Shown: piece after piece, positions 44,329 through 52,851 of the stretch | Layout: every line of letters starts with the position of its first letter | How positions within the stretch are numbered: position 1 is the first letter of the stretch | From: Chitinophagaceae bacterium | GTDB lineage: Bacteria; Bacteroidota; Bacteroidia; Chitinophagales; Chitinophagaceae | Length of the DNA: 64,000 bases | Assembly (NCBI GenBank): GCA_016720825.1 | Contig: JADKJV010000009.1 | Location: forward strand, 105,358-169,357 | Direction of reading: 5' to 3' | Notes under the pieces: model-generated | What the model saw: only the letters and a program-made list of their open reading frames with translations | What the model was told of the DNA's origin: nothing | Databases searched by the model: none | Translations under genes and position numbers: made by a program

Positions 44329-44944
44329 TCAGGGGCAGAGCGCAATTAACTTTATTAAATATTGATTCCCGGGATCGATCTGCAAAGCCTCCTGGAGCCA
44401 GGCCTTGGCGACCGGCCAGTCAGTTCTCGGTCCGGTAATCGCCTGGAATGCCTTGCGCACTCTTTCAATTACACCCGGAGGTGCATTTTTAAAAACTATG
44501 TTTATGGCATTCTCCGTTGCTGCGGGGAGTCCCGAAGTGGTATTATAAGTTACCACTACCATTGGATTTGTATTTGGCGGGTATTTCAGTTCATACCTGA
44601 AGAAATCGTCCCAAAACACGGTAGTTTCCTTATCAATAGCAATACTTTCCGCATCGATTGCAGCTGACTCCTTCTGACAGTAAGCAATCAGTGTTGTTTG
44701 ATCAGGGGTGATTGAACCTCCGCACTTCGTATTGAAATCTTTTACCCTGTTATCATAGGTTGCCAGGTGATTGATCAGTTTATCCCGGGAAGTTATCATC
44801 GCCTGCCTGGGAGCCGGTGGCCAATAGGCGGGTATTTCGGGGGCGGAGGATCCTGAGGCTGTATCTTTTCCCAGCCAGAAAAACTATACAGGTAAATAAT
44901 AGTACAATAAATGGTTTCCTTACTTTATCAGATTGAATTTTCAC
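44329..44944 (-). CDS. Uncharacterised protein with probable N-terminal membrane segment (possible frameshift)
   Basis: The ORF with an ATG is 44329-44799 (156 residues; TYDNRVKDFNTKCGGSITP, TNPMVVVTYNTTSG, VAKAWLQEALQIDPGNQYL at the C-terminus). Upstream the same frame continues back through GSSAPEIPAYWPPAPRQA. Another frame starting at a GTG (44942-44944) gives KPFIVLLFTCIVFLAGK. Removing one base at the A4 run (plus-strand T4 at 44866-44869) joins the two as LAGKDTASGSSAPE, giving a protein with an N-terminal hydrophobic leader. No family is recognised. Confidence 0.5.
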
Positions 44945-44959
44945 AAAAATGTTTTTAGG

Positions 44960-45658
44960 TTATAATCTGACTACAATACCAAAACGGTTCCCCGACATTA
45001 CGAATGCCATATTTCCGAAAAGATGCCTTTTCCGGTTCAGCAAACCAAGTCCCCCTTTCAATTTCTTTTTAGGAAATAAAGTTGCACCTATCAGCGCACC
45101 TCCCAATGCCCCACCACCTGTAACCAGTAATTCGGTTTCTGCCTTTAAAGGAGTGGGCGTGGTTGTATTTTGGTTCTTTATTACATCCATTGCATGTACA
45201 GTGGCATATGCACCGGCAGCAAACGTGAGCGCTCCGATAATGATATTAACTCCAACGGGGCGTGGCGTTGGATTAATAACGAGTGGTAAAGTTGAAAAAA
45301 TAAAATAGCCGCCGGCCCCATACGCAGGAGCCAGGTTTTTACCGCTGGCATCTTTCATAAAACTGCCTACCAAACCCAGCAAAAGACCACCCATGATACC
45401 ATCCCCGACGGGAGATTTGAGTACTTCCCTTTTATCATTATCACCCCCACAGCGTATATCCGGAGTGGCATAAGGACAGGCCTGCAATGCTGAAGCTTTT
45501 GCTTCCTCATAACTGGAAAAAGTTCTGGAGACCGGACAAAGTCCGTTACTAACACACCCACTGCAGTAATACACGGTACATTTTTGTCCGTAAGAGTGCA
45601 TCCCTGAAATTATAAACAGGAAAATCATACAAAACGCCAGGAAAATTTTTTTTTGCAT
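44960..45658 (-). CDS. Uncharacterised secreted protein with Cys-rich N-terminus and glycine-rich membrane segments
   Basis: Read from MQKKIFLAFCMIFLFIISG at 45658 the protein has about 232 residues (the frame opens at 45706). After a signal peptide ending YGQ comes a Cys-rich stretch (CTVYYCSGCVSNGLCPVS, ACPYATPDIRC). Then three glycine-rich hydrophobic segments follow (GIMGGLLLGLVGSFM, NIIIGALTFAAGAYA, GGGALGGALIGATLFP) with glycine-zipper character. The last part is basic and ends GIVVRL. I know no named family. It is the first gene of the 42.5-45.7 kb minus-strand run. Confidence 0.55.
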   Translation of the reverse strand: MQKKIFLAFCMIFLFIISGMHSYGQKCTVYYCSGCVSNGLCPVSRTFSSYEEAKASALQACPYATPDIRCGGDNDKREVLKSPVGDGIMGGLLLGLVGSFMKDASGKNLAPAYGAGGYFIFSTLPLVINPTPRPVGVNIIIGALTFAAGAYATVHAMDVIKNQNTTTPTPLKAETELLVTGGGALGGALIGATLFPKKKLKGGLGLLNRKRHLFGNMAFVMSGNRFGIVVRL

Positions 45659-45872
45659 AATCAGTTTTTGAAGGATGAACCATACTTCCCGCAAGCGATT
45701 TACCACTGATCAAATCTATCCCTGCCATTTGTTCATTCCTATCCCAATCATCCGGTAGTTTGACCTACCATGAATCCGGTATATGCATGGATACATATCT
45801 CATGTAAAGTGTCATCCGGTTTGGGGATGTGCGCACTCAACCATCTGGAGTCAAAAAATATTAAGTGGAAAT

Positions 45873-46511
45873 TTATTTCAGCAAGCCATTCCCATACGCA
45901 TATTTCAGCAACCCCGCCAGGTTATGCGCTTTTGCTTTCTGCATGATATTTTTCCGGTGGGTTTCCACAGTCCGGAAGCTGATATGGAGTTCTTCTGCAA
46001 TTTTATCGTTGGTATATTCTTTGGCCAGCAGCTGCACCACCTGTAATTCCCGGTCTGTCAGGGGGACTATTTCCGGAGCGCGTTTCTCAGTCAGGCCTTC
46101 CAGTATAATTTTTTCAATATCCTCACTGAAATAATGCCGGCCCTTCATCACACGATGGATGGCTTCAGCAAGTTCTTCTTTGTCTGAATTTTTCAGGAGA
46201 TATCCGCTTACGCCAATATGTACCAGTTCCGAAATGATTTCACGATCGCTGTACGTGGTCAGCATAATAATTTTAATCCCGGGTTTTGACTGGCACAATT
46301 TCCGGGCAGTTTCAATACCGTCCATCCCCGGCATACTGATATCCAGTAAACAAACATCCACCGGTTGTTTGCCTGCCAGCTCAAGCACTTCAAATCCGTT
46401 ACTGGCTGTGCCGGTCACTTCAAAATCAGGCATGGATCGCAACAGGGATACAATACCATCCCGCACAATGGCGTGATCATCGGCTACCAGTAATTTAATT
46501 GTATTGTCCAT
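45873..46511 (-). CDS. NarL/LuxR-type response regulator
   Basis: A 212-residue DNA-binding response regulator. The receiver domain has VADDHAIVRDG, the phospho-acceptor Asp in VDVCLLDISMPGMDG, and the Thr and Lys of MLTTYSDR and YLLKNSDK. A GerE/LuxR helix-turn-helix forms the end (LTDRELQVVQLLAKEYTNDKIAEEL, FRTVETHRKNIMQKA). It is 59 bp downstream of the kinase that should phosphorylate it. Confidence 0.92.
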   Translation of the reverse strand: MDNTIKLLVADDHAIVRDGIVSLLRSMPDFEVTGTASNGFEVLELAGKQPVDVCLLDISMPGMDGIETARKLCQSKPGIKIIMLTTYSDREIISELVHIGVSGYLLKNSDKEELAEAIHRVMKGRHYFSEDIEKIILEGLTEKRAPEIVPLTDRELQVVQLLAKEYTNDKIAEELHISFRTVETHRKNIMQKAKAHNLAGLLKYAYGNGLLK

Positions 46512-46570
46512 GCTATTCTTTAAAAATAGGTCTTGAACGAATCCGCTATCCTACCAATATCTTGGTATTT

Positions 46571-47200
46571 TCAGCTTGCATTTACCGGGATATCAATAAT
46601 GATTGTAGTTCCTTTCCCCGGCATTGAATCGATATCCATTTTCCCTTTCAGGTATTCCACCCGCGCAGCCACATTCCCGAGTCCGATGCCGGAATTTTCG
46701 TTTGCCCCTGTAGTCTGCCGGAAACCCCTGCCATTGTCTTCCACAACCAGGTTAATATAACCCGCATGCCCCATCAGCTGCACCGTGGCCTTTGTGGCGC
46801 CGGAATGTTTTACAAGGTTGTTGATCAGTTCAAATACGATCCTGTATAAACTTAACTCCACAGGTACACTCAACCGCCCGTCAATACCAAAAGATATAAA
46901 TGTTACTTCGGGGCCTTTCCCGGAAGAAATAATATCGCAAAGGCTTTTCACGGCAGGTACCAGACCCAGTTTGGAAAGAGTTGCCGGCATAATGTTGTGG
47001 GAAATATTCCTCAGTTCAGCCGCTGCTTCATCTATTAATCCAATACCGGTTATAAATTTGGGATCATCTGCCAGGTCAGGTTTCAATTCCTTTACCTCTG
47101 CCATTTTGAGTTTGGCTGCCGATAATACCAGAGCCAAGTCCATCATGTATATCCTGTGCAATCCGCTTCCGTTCCTGTTCCTGCGCGGTTGAAATGGCAT
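46571..47200 (-). CDS. NarX-type TPR sensor histidine kinase, 3' part
   Basis: The C-terminal 190 residues or so of the kinase. It carries LVLSAAKLKMAEVKELK from the HisKA_3 helix, ELRNISHNIMP, the N box VFELINNLVKHSGA, G1 VVEDNGRGF and G2 GIGLGNVAARVEYLKG. The frame differs by one from the 5' part. The first residues of this ORF (MPFQPRRNRNGSG) are not real. The join is at the GG (plus-strand CC, 47128-47129), where one fewer G gives DGLGSVLSAAKL. Confidence 0.82.
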   Translation of the reverse strand: MPFQPRRNRNGSGLHRIYMMDLALVLSAAKLKMAEVKELKPDLADDPKFITGIGLIDEAAAELRNISHNIMPATLSKLGLVPAVKSLCDIISSGKGPEVTFISFGIDGRLSVPVELSLYRIVFELINNLVKHSGATKATVQLMGHAGYINLVVEDNGRGFRQTTGANENSGIGLGNVAARVEYLKGKMDIDSMPGKGTTIIIDIPVNAS

Positions 47201-48560
47201 TGAATAATTCGTTTTGCTGCCGGTTCAGTTCCTGTTGATACTTGTTTTTTTGCCTCAGCCTGTTCCGGTAATAGAGGAAGAATAATGTCAGCAAAAGTGC
47301 CACCGCCGTAATGAGAATAATATTCCGCCAGTTTTTTTGACGCTCCAGTGCAACCTGTTGCCGGGCCTCCTGACGCGCTAAATTCAGGTCCGCCTCACGT
47401 TGCAGGATTTCACGCTGGTTACTGTCATGGTCAATACTGTCTTTTAACATGGCATACTCCCGGAGGTATGAATACGCGCTGTCAAACAGATGTTTTTGGG
47501 AAAATGAAGATGATAGCTGCCGGAATGCATCACGCAGGTTTTCCCGGTGACGGATCTCTTTAGAAATACGCAGCCCCTTCCGCAGGTAAAAAATGGCACT
47601 GTCTGGCAGATGAAGCAAATTATAAATTTCACCTGTCTGGATAAAATACCCTGCCTTGTCGTATAGGTTGATGGACACATTGGTATTATCGCAAATGTCT
47701 GCTGCAGATAAGGAAAAAGAAAGCGCTTTGGGGAAATCCCCCTTTAGCTTCCAGGCCTCTGCTATTTTATTATCGATATACGCTTCCCGCTCTTTGAGGG
47801 TAAACAGCGCTGTGATGTGGATACTGCGATACACCTTCATCGACTGATCCAGCAACCGGATGGCACTGTCGTAGCGCTGGCGGGCAATGGCAAGATCTGC
47901 CAGGTTAAAAAGCGCATGCGCTTCTAAAGTCGTATCATTCATCTGGCGGGAACGGGTCAGGTAGGCAGTAAAATAACGTTCCGCCTGCTCAAAGTTCTTT
48001 TGCTTCATGTGAATAAACCCGATCACATTTTCGAAATGAGCCACCGATTCGGTGTCTTTTAATATTTCCGCGCGGGCCAGCCCTTCCGTGGAAATCTTCA
48101 TGGCATTACCATAATCCCCTTCATAAAAATAATTGTTGTTCAATGCCCGTCTGTATACATGCAGTTCCTCATACCCGAAATTTCTTTCCTTCGCAATTGC
48201 CAGCGCTTCCAGCCAGAACTGTGTGGAAGTTGCATATTTCTGCTGGTTATAATTTATTACGGCGAGATAGTTCAGCGCATACATCCGGGCAAATTCATCC
48301 TTATCCTTGTTTTTCAAATACAAGGCACCCGCAGACAGCATCCATTGTGAAGAGGTAAACTTATAATCAAAATGATCCGCTGCCCGGCAAAAAGTATTAT
48401 AAACCCGGGTACGACCCTCACGTACCAGTATAGGCAAAGAATCTATATGCTGGCGAAACCAGGCCTGGGCGCTGTCGGGATTGAGCCCAAAATCCATTTG
48501 GCTATGTGCCGTAACTGAATACACCAGGCAGCATAAAACGAACAGGCGAATACGAAGCAT
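47076..48560 (-). CDS. NarX-type TPR sensor histidine kinase, 5' part
   Basis: The N-terminal 480 residues. A signal peptide (ending AHSQ), at least six TPR-like repeats over about residues 60-380 (for example YALNYLAVINYNQQKYATS and YRSIHITALFTLKEREAYID), one transmembrane helix (NIILITAVALLLTLFFLYY) and a cytoplasmic coiled coil lead into the HisKA_3 motif ERKRIAQDIHDGLGS with the phospho-acceptor His. The last 12 residues are out of frame. Ending with the 3' part at 46571 the full protein would be about 660 residues. It is a common Bacteroidota sensor type, paired with the NarL-type regulator. Confidence 0.84.
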   Translation of the reverse strand: MLRIRLFVLCCLVYSVTAHSQMDFGLNPDSAQAWFRQHIDSLPILVREGRTRVYNTFCRAADHFDYKFTSSQWMLSAGALYLKNKDKDEFARMYALNYLAVINYNQQKYATSTQFWLEALAIAKERNFGYEELHVYRRALNNNYFYEGDYGNAMKISTEGLARAEILKDTESVAHFENVIGFIHMKQKNFEQAERYFTAYLTRSRQMNDTTLEAHALFNLADLAIARQRYDSAIRLLDQSMKVYRSIHITALFTLKEREAYIDNKIAEAWKLKGDFPKALSFSLSAADICDNTNVSINLYDKAGYFIQTGEIYNLLHLPDSAIFYLRKGLRISKEIRHRENLRDAFRQLSSSFSQKHLFDSAYSYLREYAMLKDSIDHDSNQREILQREADLNLARQEARQQVALERQKNWRNIILITAVALLLTLFFLYYRNRLRQKNKYQQELNRQQNELFNAISTAQEQERKRIAQDIHDGLGSGIIGSQTQNGRGKGIET

Positions 48561-48639
48561 GGTTTTGGGCTTGAATTCTTTTAAGTTACTAAAATCACCA
48601 CATAATCAAAAAATAGTCCCTCTTTCCTACATTTGCCTC

Positions 48640-49840
48640 ATGCAACTGACCGAGGTTACCAACGAAACACTTGCCCGCGAATTCCTCCGCGTAAATAATG
48701 AACTGAATAAGTCGAATCCCGCTTATATATACCCCCTTGAAAAAGATGTCAAAGAGGTTTTTGACCCTGCCAAAAACAAAACCTTCCGGCAGGGTGAACT
48801 GGCCCGCTGGATATTAAAAGATGATGCAGGGAGACTCATCGGCCGGATCGCGGCTTTTGTCAATAAAAAAATATAAGAACAAAGGTGATGATGTGCCTGT
48901 GGGCGGCGTTGGCTTTTTTGATTGTATCAACGACCAGACTGCAGCCGATATGCTGTTTGACGTGGCCAAACACTGGCTGATCCAGCGTGGCATGCAGGCC
49001 ATGGACGGTCCCATCAATTTCGGCGAGCGCGACCGCTGGTGGGGACTGGTGGTAAAAGGCAATGAACTGCCGCCGATGTATTGCATGAATTTCAATCCGC
49101 CTTATTACCAGACTTTATTTGAAAACTACGGCTTCAAAAATTTCTTCAACCAGATTTGCTTTGCCCTGAAAGCCAAAGACCGCCTGCAGCCAAAATTTTA
49201 TGAGCGTCACAGGGAATGTGCGAAGGACCCGAATTTCAGTTCGGCATATTTGAAAAAAACCGAACTGGAAAAGTTCGCCAAAGAATTTACACAGGTGTAT
49301 AACCGCGCCTGGGCCGGACATGGCGGTTTAAAACAACTGGAAGAAAGACTGGTGCTGAAAATGTTCAAGTCCATGAAACCGGTGATGGATGAAAAAATCA
49401 ACTGGTTTGTCTATTATAAAGGTGAACCGATCGGCATCTGGATCAACCTGCCCGACCTCAACTACTGGTTTAAATACCTGAAAGGCAAATTCAGCCTGTA
49501 TCATAAACTCAAATTCCTGTGGATTAAAGCCACGGTGAAAAATCCCAAATTCACCGGACTTGTATTCGGCATTGTACCTGAATTCCAGGGCAAGGGTGTG
49601 GACAGCTACATGATTGTGGAAGGTTGTAAACTGATCCAGAGCATGGATGTGACCAATGGAAAATATGAAATTGGTAAAACCATGTATGATGATTATGAAA
49701 TGCAGTGGATCGGGGAGTTTAATCCGAAAATGGTTAATGTGGCGGAGGCGCTGGGGACTTACAGGAGCAGGATTTTGACAACGTACAGGTATCTGTTTGA
49801 CAGGACGAAGGAGTATAAGGCGCACCCGATTTTACATTAA
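48640..49840 (+). CDS. GNAT-fold acetyltransferase-like protein (frameshifted)
   Basis: The gene starts at ATG 48640 (MQLTEVTNETLAREF) and reads to GRIAAFVNKK. The A7 run at 48865-48871 throws it into a stop. With one A fewer it continues YKNKGDDVPVGGVGFFDCIND. The main frame (to 49840) has GPINFGERDRWWGLV, NPPYYQTLFENYGF, WINLPDLNYWFKYLKGK and a late GNAT acetyl-CoA-type motif FGIVPEFQGKGVDSYMI. Related Bacteroidota proteins are often called GTP cyclohydrolase or GNAT proteins without proof. Full length would be 399 residues. The substrate is unknown. Confidence 0.75.
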
Positions 49841-49854
49841 TTTTTTACCACCCT

Positions 49855-49935
49855 CCTCCGCTTCGCTTCGGCGGGCACGCAAGGCAACACAAAGTAGAGC
49901 CGTTGTGAACTTTGTGTATCCTTGTGCACTTTGTG
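49855..49935. repeat. Dispersed intergenic repeat (GTGAACTTTGTGTAT type)
   Basis: The gap 49841-50065 holds CGCTTCGGCGGGC, then GTTGTGAACTTTGTGTATCC, TTGTGCACTTTGTGG and a T9/G-rich stretch. The core is shared with 32015-32087. The rest of the gap has nothing I can name. Confidence 0.5.
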
Positions 49936-50065
49936 GTTTTGTATTTGTGGTGTTTTTTTTTGGAGGGGCGGGGGGGTCCCCAGCTTTTTTCAACACCTCG
50001 CCCCAACCCCTCCATTCCCCAATTTTCATCAGTATCTTGCATCTCCGGCGCCGCCGGCAAACAGG

Positions 50066-50879
50066 TATGGATAAATTCATCGTTTCAGCCAGGAAATACA
50101 GACCACAGGCTTTTGATACTGTGGTGGGGCAGTCGCATATTACTACCACGCTGAAGAACGCGATTCGTCACCAGCAACTGGCGCATGCATTCCTGTTTTG
50201 CGGACCGCGGGGTGTGGGTAAAACCACCTGCGCGAGAATCCTGGCCAAAACCATCAACTGCGAAAACCCGACCGCGGAAGGGGAAGCCTGTAATACCTGC
50301 CAGTCGTGCACTTCTTTTAACGACGGCGCTTCCATGAATTATTTTGAGCTGGATGCCGCTTCCAACAACTCGGTGGATAATATCCGCGAGCTGGTGGACC
50401 AGGTACGATTCGTACCGCAGACCGGCCGTTACAAAGTATATGTGATAGATGAGGTGCACATGCTCAGTACAGCTGCGTTTAATGCATTCCTGAAAACGCT
50501 GGAAGAGCCGCCCTCCTATGCCATTTTCATATTGGCAACGACGGAAAAACATAAAATCCTGCCGACCATTCTCAGCCGCTGCCAGATTTTTGATTTCAAA
50601 CGGATCACGCTGAATGATACCGTGGATCATTTGCAGGAGATTGCGGATAAAGAAGAAATCAAATCCGATAAAGCTTCCCTGCAGCTCATCGCCCGCAAGA
50701 GCGAAGGCTGTATGCGCGATGCGCTGAGTATCCTGGATAAGATTGTGAGTTTTACCAACGGGGAACTCACTTATGCCCATACACTCGAACACCTGAATAT
50801 ACTGGACGCGGAATATTATTTTAAATTCCTCGACCAGATGCTGACACAGGATCTTGTCTTCTGCCCTGTTGTTATTTGA
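50066..50879 (+). CDS. dnaX: DNA polymerase III subunit gamma/tau, 5' part
   Basis: The clamp-loader ATPase, started at MDKFIVSARKYRPQAF (50066). It has Walker A CGPRGVGKTTCARIL, the zinc module CENPTAEGEACNTCQSC, Walker B VYVIDEVHMLS, sensor 1 FILATTEKHKILPTILSRCQ and sensor 2 GCMRDALSILDK. The frame is lost at TT 50854-50855. One T fewer gives TQDLSSALLLFDEI, which continues in the next piece. The piece covers domains I and II and most of domain III. Confidence 0.9.
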
Positions 50880-51294
50880 CGAAATCAACCAGAAAGGTTT
50901 TGAAGGCGACCTGGTGCTGAACGGCTTTGCTGATTTCATCCGCAACTTGCTCGTCTGCCGTGATGAAAAAGCAGCCATTTTACTGGAAGTGGTGGAAAGT
51001 TTCCGCGAGCGTTATGTGGAGACTGCTAAAAAAACATCACCGGCATTATTGATAAGTGCACTTAACATTCTCAGCCAGGCTGAGTTGAATTACAAAGGTG
51101 CCCGCAATAAAAGACTGCATGTTGAAATGGCCCTCATCAAACTTTGTTACCTGCAGCAGGCGCTTGAACTCACAGCAGGAGACGGTGGTCTTTCAAAAAA
51201 AAAAATAGCTGAAACTGCCAGACCCGTTTCTTTCAGAAATCTCCAACCCCTTTCATTTACTGAACCGAAAAAAGCACGGGCGGTGCTAAGCTGA
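50854..51294 (+). CDS. dnaX: DNA polymerase III subunit gamma/tau, middle part (collar domain and start of linker)
   Basis: It continues the protein from SSALLLFDEINQKGFEGD through the collar domain (LNGFADFIRNLLVCRD, ALLISALNILSQAE, RLHVEMALIKLCYL). It then enters a linker at the A11 run (51195-51205, coding SKKKIAET). It ends in frame at PKKARAVLS; one A more in the A6 at 51268-51273 gives PKKSTGGAKLIVETVPVYTAP for 17 codons before another shift. DnaX is essential, so these breaks are most likely sequencing errors. Confidence 0.85.
   Translation: MSSALLLFDEINQKGFEGDLVLNGFADFIRNLLVCRDEKAAILLEVVESFRERYVETAKKTSPALLISALNILSQAELNYKGARNKRLHVEMALIKLCYLQQALELTAGDGGLSKKKIAETARPVSFRNLQPLSFTEPKKARAVLS
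51195..51205 (+). promoter_or_regulatory. dnaX: A11 run in dnaX, candidate slippage/frameshift site
   Basis: The run sits just after the collar domain. With eleven As the tau frame continues (SKKKIAET). With ten As the next codon is TAG, and with twelve As it is AAT-AGC-TGA, so both other frames end within three codons. This fits production of a short gamma form by transcriptional slippage (as known for Thermus dnaX) or by ribosomal frameshifting (as in E. coli). Confidence 0.5.
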
Positions 51295-51325
51295 TCGTTG
51301 AAACAGTTCCGGTATACACAGCCCC

Positions 51326-51847
51326 GCTGCGAAAAAACCGGTTACTGAAAACCCGGTTACATCGGAAGCAGCGATCCCTGTATCAGGCAATAAATCAAAA
51401 CTCACTTCACTCAGCAATATCCGGAAACAATATACCGGGAACGGATCAAACGGACAGGATGCAATCAACAAACCCCTGGAAGATGAAAACCTGCGCAAAT
51501 GCTGGAGCGATTATATCCGGGTGCTGAAAGATGCCAGGAATCCGGCTGCACAGAGTTTTGAACTGGCGGTATTAAGAATCAAAGATCCCAATACCTTTGA
51601 AGTGGTAACGGCTAATAATATCGAGCAGAAATTTATTGAGCAGGACCGCAACCATGTATTCGGTTACCTCGTGGAGAAACTGGATAACCGCGTGCTCCAG
51701 TTTACGGTGACTATTGAAGAAAAAGCCGGTGACCGCCCGGTACTGGAAGTGACCCTCACTTCCAAAGAACAGTTTCTCAAAATGAGTGAACAATATCCGC
51801 TGGTGAAAGAGCTGAAAGACCGCTTACGACTGGAACTGGATTACTGA
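51326..51847 (+). CDS. dnaX: DNA polymerase III subunit gamma/tau, 3' part (tau-specific C-terminus)
   Basis: In frame from AAKKPVTENPVTSEAA, a Lys/Pro/Ser linker, to the C-terminal domain LRKCWSDYIRVLKDARNPAAQSFELAVL, EQKFIEQDRNHVFGYLVEKL and LVKELKDRLRLELDY. It corresponds to the polymerase-binding tail seen in Bacteroidota DnaX. The ORF with an ATG begins only at 51521. The join to the previous stretch needs one extra base near 51321-51327. Confidence 0.78.
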   Translation, partial: AAKKPVTENPVTSEAAIPVSGNKSKLTSLSNIRKQYTGNGSNGQDAINKPLEDENLRKCWSDYIRVLKDARNPAAQSFELAVLRIKDPNTFEVVTANNIEQKFIEQDRNHVFGYLVEKLDNRVLQFTVTIEEKAGDRPVLEVTLTSKEQFLKMSEQYPLVKELKDRLRLELDY

Positions 51848-51864
51848 TTTCAAAACCCCAACAT

Positions 51865-52782
51865 ATGTACACGATTCTTGGAGCAGGTGGTGCCATTGGC
51901 AATGAACTGGCTAAAGTTTGTATTGACAATAAACAGCCCCTCAGGCTGGTGAGCCGTAAACCCAAAGAGATGGCCGGCGCAGAAGGCAAAGCGGCTGACT
52001 TATTGATTTTGGATGAAGTCCGCGAAGCGGTGAAAGGATCATCGGTTGTATTCCTTACTGCAGGCATACAGTATAAACTGAAAGTATGGCAAATGGACTG
52101 GCCGGTGATTATGGATAATGTGATCCGTGCCTGTGAAGAGCACAATGCCAGGCTGGTTTTCTTTGATAATATATATTGTCTCGGGAAAGTGGATGGCCCG
52201 ATGAAAGAAGATACGCCCTTCAATCCCTGCAGCAAGAAAGGCGAAGTGCGGGCCTATATTGCCGGCAAAGTGCTGGAAGAAGTAAAGAACGGCAACTTAA
52301 AAGCAATGATAACCCGCTCGGCAGATTTTTATGGCCCGAACTGCAAAACAAGTGGCATGAATCTGATGGCCATTGAAAAACTCATGAAAGGCAAAAAAGC
52401 CCAGTGTTTTGTAACCGCCGACCTTCCCCATTCCTTTACCTATACACCAGATTGCGGCAAAGCATTGTGGACCCTGAGCCAGGATGAGAGTGCCTGGAAC
52501 CAGATCTGGCATATGCCTACTGCAGGCCCCGCCCCGACGACCCGCCATCTGGTGGAAATAGCAGCCAGCCAGTTAAACCAAAAGCCCGGAATCACAACCC
52601 TGGGCAGCGGCATGTGTAAGTTTCTGGGCCTGTTTATCCCTATTTTGAAAGAAATGGTGGAAATGCTTTACCAGAATGACAGCCCGTATATTTTTGATTC
52701 TTCCAAAATAGAACAGCGTTACGGCCTGAAAGCCACCCCTTATGAGGAGGGTATCCGGGCTACCATCCAGAGCTATCGCTGA
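51865..52782 (+). CDS. NAD-dependent epimerase/dehydratase family protein (SDR)
   Basis: A 305-residue extended-type SDR protein. The nucleotide loop is YTILGAGGAIGNELAKVC. VFFDNIYCLGKVDG takes the place of the YxxxK region with a Tyr. ITRSADFYGPNC and FTYTPDCGKALWTL are typical of NAD-dependent epimerase-like proteins. It starts 17 bp after dnaX and is probably co-transcribed. The substrate is unknown. It may act on a sugar nucleotide or a small metabolite. Confidence 0.85.
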   Translation: MYTILGAGGAIGNELAKVCIDNKQPLRLVSRKPKEMAGAEGKAADLLILDEVREAVKGSSVVFLTAGIQYKLKVWQMDWPVIMDNVIRACEEHNARLVFFDNIYCLGKVDGPMKEDTPFNPCSKKGEVRAYIAGKVLEEVKNGNLKAMITRSADFYGPNCKTSGMNLMAIEKLMKGKKAQCFVTADLPHSFTYTPDCGKALWTLSQDESAWNQIWHMPTAGPAPTTRHLVEIAASQLNQKPGITTLGSGMCKFLGLFIPILKEMVEMLYQNDSPYIFDSSKIEQRYGLKATPYEEGIRATIQSYR

Positions 52783-52851
52783 GGAATACCCGCTTCACAT
52801 AAGGGGGGCAATTGCCTATTTTACCTTAATTTCGGCGAAATTTTACAGTAA

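Noticed and set aside
48481..48639. Upstream extension of the GNAT-like gene
   Set aside because: The in-frame extension overlaps the signal-peptide region of the divergent kinase. The ATG at 48640 starts a typical N-terminus.
49841..50065. Start of dnaX at 49797
   Set aside because: That frame begins inside the previous gene and crosses a repeat and a G/T-rich tract. MDKFIVSARKYRPQ at 50066 is the family start.
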